A DNA stretch of 64,000 bases from NCBI RefSeq assembly GCF_052156535.1, contig NZ_JBQKUP010000041.1, positions 434,001 through 498,000 of the forward strand, written 5' to 3'. Of the stretch, positions 17,214-23,549 are shown piece by piece. A program made the position numbers and the translations under genes. The stretch's first letter is position 1. Every line of letters starts with the position of its first letter. The notes below the pieces were generated by a model. It saw only the letters and a list, made by a program, of their open reading frames with translations. It did no database searches and was not told where the DNA came from. The stretch is from Nitrospira_E sp052156535 (GTDB lineage: Bacteria > Nitrospirota > Nitrospiria > Nitrospirales > UBA8639).

Positions 17214-17887
17214 ATGACAACTCGTACGATATCCGAGGCGCTTTTCGAACGGTTCTGCACAGAAACGGATATTCCGTTCACATGCCTGTCGCCAGACCCA
17301 TCTATAGGTCGGCGCACTCCCGATTATGAGGTTTACTGGCAGAACCCACCTGTCCTCGTCGAGGTAAAACAGATCGATCCCAATCGCGACGACAAAGCAT
17401 TGCGCTCCCTAATTGCCGACACCGGGGAATACATTTCCAGGGACGTACCTGGGCATAGACTGCGCGGAAGAATCTCGAAGGCGGGTCGCAACTTCGAGCC
17501 CGTGCCAAATTGGACCAGCCCACGCTGGTTGTCGTCTTCAAAAATGTTGGCGTTCTTCGCGGCTTCACTGACGAGCATGCGGTCATGTCCGCGATGTACG
17601 GGTTGTACCAAGTCGATATTACTACCAGCCGTGGACCAGGTGCCCGAGTTCTGTCGGTCGCCCGTCGTCTTGGTGGAGGTCGTAGCATGACGCTCAAGCA
17701 CAACACAAAAGTGAGTGGAGTTGCGGTGCTATTCGAGTCACCCAAAGGTCCGTACCTTGTCGTCTATCACAACCGTTTCGCCGCTAGGCCGCTTCAGCCA
17801 GACATCCTGCGACATCCCAGGATCTTCCAGCGCTGGATTCGGGAAGGAGACGGAAGTGAGTTTCCCAAGTGGGTCGACCTTCAATGA
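17214..17887 (+). pseudogene. Frameshifted PD-(D/E)xK-nuclease-like gene
   Basis: Two overlapping frames together read as one protein of about 224 residues. The first frame (17214 to about 17485) has SLFERFC-like opening sequence and the nuclease core RRTPDYEVYWQ then PVLVEVKQID, that is D-x(n)-E-x-K. It continues to GRISKAG. The logical continuation lies one frame over: QLRARAKLDQPTLVVVFKNVG onward to 17887, ending SEFPKWVDLQ. The join falls near 17475-17490. A -1/+2 shift of a single base explains it. The gene is therefore probably inactivated, unless recoding or a sequencing error is involved. Role unknown; the fold occurs in restriction and DNA-repair enzymes. Confidence 0.65.
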
Positions 17888-18257
17888 CTGTCTGCCCAAT
17901 TTTTCGCACCAACAGACTGGAAACCCAGGGAGCATCCTTTTCAAGGAGTTCGCCGCATCTGGCAGAGTCTGGAACGCGTGGAGGTGAAAATCCCGCAGAT
18001 GAACGAAAAATGCGCGGGGCTGGACCAATAGATCCGCCGCCGCCTCCGCTGTTATGGACTCAAACAAAAGAAGCGACCATATACGGTCGTCCGCTTTCTG
18101 CAGAGCTTGGGTGTATCCGTGCGGCGAGCGTGGTCGGGGGACTGTCAATGACGTCGCTGGTGAAGAGCCTCATAACATCCTGCCGTGAAGCAGAGAATGG
18201 ATCTCACTGAACGGTTTGAGTTGCTCCAATCCGGAGGAAATCTCCGTATACACAGCA
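17888..18257. other. Degraded intergenic region
   Basis: 370 bases without a credible gene. On the plus strand a short conceptual peptide (about 18029-18135, RRRLRCYGLKQKKRPYTVV and following) looks like a fragment of a coding sequence. It is interrupted by stops on both sides and has no start, so this is probably decayed coding DNA, perhaps from a mobile element. Nothing can be named. Confidence 0.35.
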
Positions 18258-19055
18258 TTACACCTTAAATAGTCCTTCAAAGGATTTTAGATCAACAGCC
18301 TTGCAATTGCCACAGAGTTCGCAAGTTTGGACTAGTTTAAAATCCGTTGCTCCTACGCTTAGCAAGGAAGTATCTGTTTGTATTTTTTCTCCTGCTTTTT
18401 CAATTTCACTTTTGAGCTTACTATACGTCAAACTAAATATATTTTCACAAGAAGGGTTGCTACAAAATAAGTTTGCACACTGAAGATCGAACACATTGCC
18501 TTCTTTTGGTAAAAAAAATACGCCCAATATGGAATTTTGAGGAACCCCTTCAATCGGTAATTCAATCCATTCATTTGAACTTAATAAGTATTGGCAGACG
18601 TAAAAGCCAGAAAAAATTCCACCGCAAACTTCACTTCCAATAGTTAAAGAGGGCGCAAACTGCGATTCCCTTAATGTTCTGCCAGACCAGCCGCCATTTT
18701 CCTCGTCCAATATTTGCACCAAGACTCTCTCTCCAAAAAATCCTCTGTGTTTCATTGTAGCCGCTGTATCAAGTTCGATCAGTATTATGCCCCATTTCTG
18801 TCCTAGAGGGAGTGCGCGAGGTCGCATATCAGGATCCACCATCTGTAAGAGAGCGGCTAAATTATATTTTGACTCTCGACTGCAACGCTCACATTCTATT
18901 GAAAAAATCGCTGTAGAGTCGGTTCGTAGGTCATATTCCAATTGGGCTATGGCCATTCTCACTTCAATGTTTAAAGGCGTATTATGACACCCAGACGTTG
19001 AACAAGGCACATACATCTTCCCCTGTTTTGGTATATATAGATTTCTTTTAACCAC
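18258..19055 (-). CDS. Cys-rich putative zinc-binding protein, kinase operon partner
   Basis: 265 residues if started at the GTG at 19055, which has AGGAGA seven bases upstream and overlaps the kinase stop by 8 bases; an ATG at 19016 is the alternative. It contains four Cys pairs that look like metal knuckles: CSTSGC near the N-terminus, CERC near 55, CSNPSC near 205 and CELCGNC near 250. Between them is mixed alpha/beta sequence with no known signature. The gene is AT-rich and translationally coupled to the Ser/Thr kinase-TPR gene, so it may be a kinase substrate or output module. Family not recognised. Confidence 0.6.
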   Translation of the reverse strand: MVKRNLYIPKQGKMYVPCSTSGCHNTPLNIEVRMAIAQLEYDLRTDSTAIFSIECERCSRESKYNLAALLQMVDPDMRPRALPLGQKWGIILIELDTAATMKHRGFFGERVLVQILDEENGGWSGRTLRESQFAPSLTIGSEVCGGIFSGFYVCQYLLSSNEWIELPIEGVPQNSILGVFFLPKEGNVFDLQCANLFCSNPSCENIFSLTYSKLKSEIEKAGEKIQTDTSLLSVGATDFKLVQTCELCGNCKAVDLKSFEGLFKV

Positions 19056-20745
19056 CTTGTATTCTCCTGGCCAAATCCTGTAGTCGTTGCCTAGCTTCTT
19101 GGGCTTCGTCAGCGAGCTCCGATGCATTTGATGCAATCTCAAGGAATTCTTTCCAAGAATTAGCGGCATCGGATAATCTACCGGCTTTCTCCTCAGCAAA
19201 TGCCTTAATATACCAAACCTTAGAATCATGTAGGCGTTCGCTAAACATCAGAGCTTGATTGAAACACTCAATCGCTTCATCAAAATGTTCCGAATAGGTA
19301 AGGCTTATACCTTTTCCCTCCCAAGCCATAGCATTTCTGGGATCAAGGACAAGGGCTTGATCGAAGCACTGAATTGAATCATCTAGTCGGTTTAAATTTC
19401 TTAGAGTCTCTCCCTTATTACACCAAAATCCTGGATGATGCGAAGCAAGTTGAAGAGCCCTGGCAAAACAGCCAATCGCTTCGTCCAAGCAATTTAGTTG
19501 GTTTAAACAAAGCCCTTTATTATTCCAAGCCCCTGCTTCTCGTGGATTTAGGTTGAGGGCTTGGTTAAAGCATCGTAGTGCCTCATTAAAATTACCTTTC
19601 TCGCTATAAGCAACCCCCATGTTGGTCCATACGAATGCATCCTGTGAATCAAACTCAATGGCTTTTTCAAAACAGCCAATCGCTTCGTCGAAGTGACCAA
19701 GTCGAGTGAGACTGTTGCCCATGTTGCTCCAATCCCAGCACCCACCTGTCTTAGTCGTAGGCAGTTTGAAAACCTTGCCGGTCTGACGATGGAGAATCTT
19801 TTCAAGGTCCTCCCGCAATTGCCCAAAAGCTGAGTATCTTTGTCGAGAGTCTTTCTCAAGACAACGTTGGATTAGAGGCCAAAGGGGTGAATTCAGCCTT
19901 GGAGCAGAATGGACACGGTGCAAGTTGTACATCGCCATCCAAAATCGATTTGCCTCATCTGTAGAATTATCTTTAGGCAAAGAAGTCAGAAAAGGCAGCT
20001 TGCCACTTGCTGCCATTTGATATAGAACAACCCCAAAACTATATACATCGCTTCTTTCATCACATTTTGCAGCATCGGTGAATTGCTCTGGAGGCATATG
20101 AGTGGGGGTACCAAAGCCCACTCCAGCTGAAGTCTGTCCTGATAGCCCGACCCTTTCATGCTGATTGTTCACCCTGATTCCCATATCTCTTGATGCACCC
20201 AAAACTTTTGCTATACCAAAGTCCGATATTTTAACCGTTTTATTTTCGCTGATCATGATATTGGCCGGTTTAATGTCTCGGTGGCTGCGAAGTCCATGAG
20301 AATAGGCGTGTTCCATTCCGTAGCAAAATTGAATGCCCCATCGAAGGGTTTGAATCAAATCCGGCGGATCATGCCGTAGGACATTCTCAAGTGAATTCAA
20401 GCTGTTTTCACCAGGTGCTATATATTCCATGACGATATAAAGCCGACCTGCAATTTCATCAATATAGTGGACTCGCACAAGGAATGGATGCGATCCTAAA
20501 CCCATCCAGACATGAGCTTCTTTCCAAAACTGTTCTCTGATTTGAACATCATGAAGATACTCATCACGAAATGTCTTCAAAGCATAAACTTCATGAGTTT
20601 CGTGTGAATAGACCAGATAGACGACACCAAAACCTCCGATCCCGAGAAGCTCGAAAACTTGGTAGTTTTGGCCTATAAAATCGCCTTCTTTATAAACCGA
20701 AGGCAATGAACCGTCATGAAATTGATTCACCTTATACTTTCCCAC
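19048..20745 (-). CDS. Serine/threonine protein kinase with C-terminal TPR repeats
   Basis: 565 residues. Hanks-type kinase domain (about 25-310): glycine loop GIGGFGVVY, ALKTF lysine, SHRDIKPANIMI catalytic loop, ISDFGIAK magnesium loop, GTPTHMPPEQF activation end and SDVYSFGVVLYQMA. About 335-560 are at least five TPR units with recurring W.NMG or WNNKG and DEAIGCF motifs. No membrane segment is present, so it is a soluble kinase. The GTG start at 20745 lacks a clear ribosome binding site; an in-frame GTG 15 bases downstream is possible. It is followed by the coupled Cys-rich gene at 18258. AT-rich relative to core genes. Confidence 0.88.
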   Translation of the reverse strand: MGKYKVNQFHDGSLPSVYKEGDFIGQNYQVFELLGIGGFGVVYLVYSHETHEVYALKTFRDEYLHDVQIREQFWKEAHVWMGLGSHPFLVRVHYIDEIAGRLYIVMEYIAPGENSLNSLENVLRHDPPDLIQTLRWGIQFCYGMEHAYSHGLRSHRDIKPANIMISENKTVKISDFGIAKVLGASRDMGIRVNNQHERVGLSGQTSAGVGFGTPTHMPPEQFTDAAKCDERSDVYSFGVVLYQMAASGKLPFLTSLPKDNSTDEANRFWMAMYNLHRVHSAPRLNSPLWPLIQRCLEKDSRQRYSAFGQLREDLEKILHRQTGKVFKLPTTKTGGCWDWSNMGNSLTRLGHFDEAIGCFEKAIEFDSQDAFVWTNMGVAYSEKGNFNEALRCFNQALNLNPREAGAWNNKGLCLNQLNCLDEAIGCFARALQLASHHPGFWCNKGETLRNLNRLDDSIQCFDQALVLDPRNAMAWEGKGISLTYSEHFDEAIECFNQALMFSERLHDSKVWYIKAFAEEKAGRLSDAANSWKEFLEIASNASELADEAQEARQRLQDLARRIQGG

Positions 20746-20897
20746 CTGTGTTCTACATTCGCTGAAGAACTTGATGCCATAAGCGATTTTCCAGCTCCGA
20801 TGTATGGGATATGGATCATTTCAACATCGGAAGGAGGGGACACCTCGAGTTCAAGAGGGATCGGTGGTGGAACCGCTTCCATTCGGAGGGATTTCAT
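20727..20897 (-). CDS. Possible small open frame overlapping the kinase start
   Basis: 56 codons from ATG 20897 to TGA at 20727-20729, overlapping the kinase start by 19 bases. The conceptual peptide has PPPIPLELEVSPPSDVEMI and IPYIGAGKSLMASSSS, and its reading frame stays open further upstream into the palindromic repeat. It could be the 3' remnant of a gene that once preceded the kinase, or noise. No ribosome binding site is visible. Confidence 0.22.
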   Translation of the reverse strand: MKSLRMEAVPPPIPLELEVSPPSDVEMIHIPYIGAGKSLMASSSSANVEHRWESIR

Positions 20898-20916
20898 TTT
20901 CAGAAAAACAGCGCAG

Positions 20917-20942
20917 GATCCCCCTCAGCTTGCTGAGGGGAG
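20917..20942. repeat. Palindromic repeat, copy 1
   Basis: 26-base unit containing the near-perfect hairpin CCCCTCAGC-TT-GCTGAGGGG. A second copy lies 61 bases downstream at 20978-21003, differing at two positions. Both sit between the kinase operon (minus strand) and the gene at 21074 (plus strand). Confidence 0.7.
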
Positions 20943-20977
20943 GAATGCGCAATTGTAATTAGACAACACGTTTAAAA

Positions 20978-21003
20978 GATGCCCCCCAGCTTGCTGAGGG
21001 GAG
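20978..21003. repeat. Palindromic repeat, copy 2
   Basis: Second copy of the 26-base unit (GATGCCCCCCAGCTTGCTGA and so on); one arm base is C instead of T, so its stem has one mismatch. The spacer between copies is 35 bases. A two-copy REP/BIME-like arrangement is more likely than a CRISPR, since no further copies or cas genes are present. Confidence 0.7.
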
Positions 21004-21073
21004 TTTCACTGTGAAGGAAACCGAAGACCGCATAAAAGTATCAATAATTCAACGAATTACGTACAATGGCTAA

Positions 21074-21850
21074 ATGGACAAAAAACATACAGGAGCCAGT
21101 ATTGCGGGTTTTGGATTTTGGCTAATGGTAGCAGTAGCAGAATTATCAAGTTTTTCTCCGCCACAATGGATTCTTGTTTTGGCTTTTTGTGTTGGTCTAA
21201 TCATGATTGTTTATGGGACAAAACCCTGGATAAAGGAGGCTTATAGTGGCTTAAAAATAATTCATTTTCAGTGGCCTTTTTACCTGAAGAATACAAGTGT
21301 ATCCCATAATTTATATCAAGGAATTTCAGCCGGGCAATTGTCTGACAGCCCACTGGTAGTTCAATTTCATGAAAACTGTTTTGAGGAATGCCTTGAAAAG
21401 AATGATAATGGAATTGTTCGAGGTTCAAGAAAGACATACTGGATCGAACTTCATGCCTCTGGCAAGGATTTCCTTGGTGTAGAGGTGCTGGTCATTCGTA
21501 TGGACCTCCTTTCACAGACTGATTACCAACGAGGTCAGCTCATTTCTTTGCCATCAAACACCAGATTACCTAATAGGGATGATGAAAACTACATCATGAA
21601 TATTCCTGGGAATTCAAAAGTATGCGTGTCTGTTGTGTCATTTAGCGACGCCGTAATGAATTCTTTTCGGTTGGAAACGGAACCGTATCAAACGTCGTCA
21701 GGCGAATGGGGAAATAGAAATTTCCCTGCTTTTCCTGAAAATGTTTATAAATTGTGGTTGGGTCTATTCTCAGAAGGACAATTTATTAAAAGTATTGAGG
21801 GAATAGTTGCCATGAAAAATGAAAGACCGAATGTGGAATTTTATGAATGA
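21074..21850 (+). CDS. Membrane-anchored protein of unknown function
   Basis: 258 residues. Two hydrophobic segments at the N-terminus (about 8-27 and 33-50) form a hairpin anchor. The remaining 200 residues are soluble and beta-rich (PLVVQFHENCFEECLEK, TYWIELHASGKDFLGVEVLVIRMD, YIMNIPGNSKVCVSVVSF). No family is recognised. The gene is AT-rich like the divergent kinase operon and is followed within 7 bases by the convergent truncated toxin gene. The weak upstream sequence gives no clear ribosome binding site, so the start is taken as the first ATG. Confidence 0.55.
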   Translation: MDKKHTGASIAGFGFWLMVAVAELSSFSPPQWILVLAFCVGLIMIVYGTKPWIKEAYSGLKIIHFQWPFYLKNTSVSHNLYQGISAGQLSDSPLVVQFHENCFEECLEKNDNGIVRGSRKTYWIELHASGKDFLGVEVLVIRMDLLSQTDYQRGQLISLPSNTRLPNRDDENYIMNIPGNSKVCVSVVSFSDAVMNSFRLETEPYQTSSGEWGNRNFPAFPENVYKLWLGLFSEGQFIKSIEGIVAMKNERPNVEFYE

Positions 21851-21856
21851 CTTTAT

Positions 21857-22060
21857 TTAGGAGAACCATTTAATGAGATGTCGACGGATTCCACGGTATA
21901 TTTCCGGATAGACCAAAAGCGTCCGTTTTAGAAACTGGAAGCCGGCATCCACTTGCAAAAGAAAGTCATGGCCCAATCCTTTCCTTCGTTCTTCATACCA
22001 TCGAAACGCCTCGGAAAGGTCCTGTTCCGCTTCTGGAAGAACGGTCAGGTTAAAGGCCAT
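21857..22060 (-). CDS. RelE/ParE-family toxin, C-terminally truncated
   Basis: 67 residues; the family is usually about 95. The N-terminal part is typical: LTVLPEAEQDLSEAFRWYEERRKGLGHDFLLQVDA, then YPEIYRGIRRHLIKWFS and stop. Intact members continue with a PY.I.Y.v....I.ILAV.H..R core strand and the catalytic-type C-terminal residues, all missing here. The stop lies 7 bases from the convergent gene end at 21850, suggesting the 3' end was lost in a rearrangement. It lies one base after the antitoxin gene. The toxin is probably inactive. Confidence 0.72.
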   Translation of the reverse strand: MAFNLTVLPEAEQDLSEAFRWYEERRKGLGHDFLLQVDAGFQFLKRTLLVYPEIYRGIRRHLIKWFS

Positions 22061-22061
22061 C

Positions 22062-22277
22062 TTAGCGGGTTATTCGTTTGAAAACCGATTCCCATGGAGA
22101 GCCGGCGGCGGGGTTCTGATGATAGACATTGAGCCGTTCATCCAGTAAAGCTTTTTCCTCTTCCGTGAGTTTCACCACGTCAGCCTGACTTGCCATAGTA
22201 TCCCAAATATCCTCAAAAAGCTGGATGCGTTCTGGAATGGATAAGCGAAGGGTATCGGGTGCGGTCAGTTTATTCAT
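22062..22277 (-). CDS. Addiction-module antitoxin (PF09720 type)
   Basis: 71 residues: TLRLSIPERIQLFEDIWDTMA, then LTEEEKALLDERLNVYHQNPAAGSPWESV, the standard pattern for antitoxins paired with RelE/ParE toxins. GGAGGAGA precedes the ATG at 22277. It is directly followed by the truncated toxin. A degenerate copy of its first codons and upstream region occurs at 34172-34293, so this locus has been duplicated or shared. Expected role: binds toxin and represses its own promoter. Confidence 0.8.
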   Translation of the reverse strand: MNKLTAPDTLRLSIPERIQLFEDIWDTMASQADVVKLTEEEKALLDERLNVYHQNPAAGSPWESVFKRITR

Positions 22278-22623
22278 CGTCTCCTCCCATCGTAGAATGG
22301 CTTCGTCCTGAAGTGGTAGCTAAGTATAGGTGAAGGCTGTTCGTATGACAATTTTGGCTTCCATGAAATTACCGTTGAGGTCACCAAATAGTACCCTCCT
22401 CTCTCAGGCGAGGCTCTATTATCTCTGTCACAAGAATTATTCAATCACCTGATACCTGCGATCGAATGCCTCGATGGCTTTGCCTTTACGCTTGGAATTT
22501 CCTCGTGCCACTTTTCCTGTTACGAGCCCTCTGTTTTCCTGCGGTGCTGAAAAAGGTTTAGGATAAGGGGAATTGAAACTCAGGTTTTCCCTTATTATTT
22601 TTTGGGGAGGGGTTGGAGATGCC
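22278..22623. other. Intergenic region between antitoxin and DoxX genes
   Basis: 346 bases. The first 72 bases (to 22349), the antitoxin promoter side, are the part matched by the remnant at 34172-34293. The rest has no supported gene; the minus-strand open frame 22437-22700 overlaps doxX and is not credible. Confidence 0.45.
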
Positions 22624-22998
22624 ATGAAGCGCGTGATGAGCATTGTTCTGTGTGTGTTGTTAGGGATTTTCTTTGTTGTGGCAGGGGGAGCCAAGCTCAT
22701 GGGCAGTCCATCTCAGGTTGAACATTTTGCGCAATGGGGGTATCCCTTTTGGTTTCTGTATTTGACCGGAATGGTTGAGGTCGGAGGCGGGATCTGTTTA
22801 TTTATTCCAAAGACGCAATGGTATGGCATTGTGGTCTTGGGTTTGACCATGGTGGGTGCGGCATTGACCCATCTGAGAGCTGGAGAAATGGGTGCTGTGC
22901 CGGTTCCACTTGTGCTGCTTGGTCTTCTGGTCCTGTTGGCTTGGACGGTGAAAAAAACGTCCAGGAAGAATGGAGCCAATCATTGGCCTCCTGAATAA
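22624..22998 (+). CDS. DoxX-family membrane protein
   Basis: 124 residues from ATG 22624, preceded by GGAG at a normal distance; the upstream ATG at 22573 would add a hydrophobic extension outside the family pattern. Four hydrophobic segments, with the DoxX hallmarks AGGAKLMGSPSQVEHFAQWGYP after the first and the VEVGGGICLFIP and GAALTHLRAGE segments. DoxX-type proteins are small four-helix inner-membrane proteins linked to redox or thiol stress, with poorly defined reactions. Monocistronic. Confidence 0.82.
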   Translation: MKRVMSIVLCVLLGIFFVVAGGAKLMGSPSQVEHFAQWGYPFWFLYLTGMVEVGGGICLFIPKTQWYGIVVLGLTMVGAALTHLRAGEMGAVPVPLVLLGLLVLLAWTVKKTSRKNGANHWPPE

Positions 22999-23549
22999 CA
23001 AATCGGTTTAAGCGTCATACAGGTTCCGGTCCGCACGAAATTCTACAAAAAAATCGCTTGGGTTTTTCCTTCACATTTCCGTAGGGATTTATTGGTAAGG
23101 GGCTCTCCCGTGGCGGATGTGCCTGCATCACACGTTGGCTAGCCGAGCCTGGATGAGTTTGGGTCTTTTGAAAAAAGCCGCCAGCGGCGTTCTCGCCGTT
23201 TTCCCGTGCTCACGTACTACGCGTACGCTCCGCGCGTAAAAACGGCTGCGGCCTTGCTGGACGGACTTTTTTGAATCGATCCGTAGCCTTTGATGAGTAA
23301 TCTAATCCTGCGCAAATTTGCCCTTGAACATCCTTATTATTCAACACTCACAGTTTGAATAACTCGCCGGTGACCCATCAATACAGGGGTTTTTGTATTG
23401 CCCCATTCCTGGTAGACCCCTCACATTTTTCAGACTCCTTTCATCTTTCCATTCCTTGACCAGGCAAGTGGTCATTCCATAACCTCAGGAACAGGCATCA
23501 TTTACCATTTATTCCATGTGAAGAGGGAAGAGAAAAAGGAGGTCTGATC
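22999..23549. other. Intergenic region holding a long imperfect palindrome
   Basis: 551 bases without a gene. It holds the inverted-repeat element listed at 23167-23277. The last part supplies the promoter and a strong AAAGGAGGT ribosome binding site for the gene at 23550. The minus-strand open frame at 23502-23687 is antisense to that gene and is not called. Confidence 0.5.
23167..23277. repeat. Long imperfect palindrome, MITE/REP-like element
   Basis: About 110 bases with inverted ends: TTTGAAAAAAGCCGCCAGC on the left matches, in reverse, GCTGGACGGACTTTTTTGAA on the right. Inside, CGCCGTTTT pairs with AAAACGGC around a GC-rich centre containing the small palindrome GTACTACGCGTAC. It could fold into one long hairpin and act as a transcription terminator or a mobile miniature element. 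No second copy was seen in the window. Confidence 0.6.

Noticed and set aside
18029..18135. Gene fragment with RRRLRCYGLKQKKRPYTVV
   Set aside because: Too short and stop-bounded to name; reported only as degraded sequence.
20917..21003. CRISPR array
   Set aside because: Only two repeat units, a repeat that is itself a near-perfect palindrome, and no cas genes in the window. REP-like elements explain it better.
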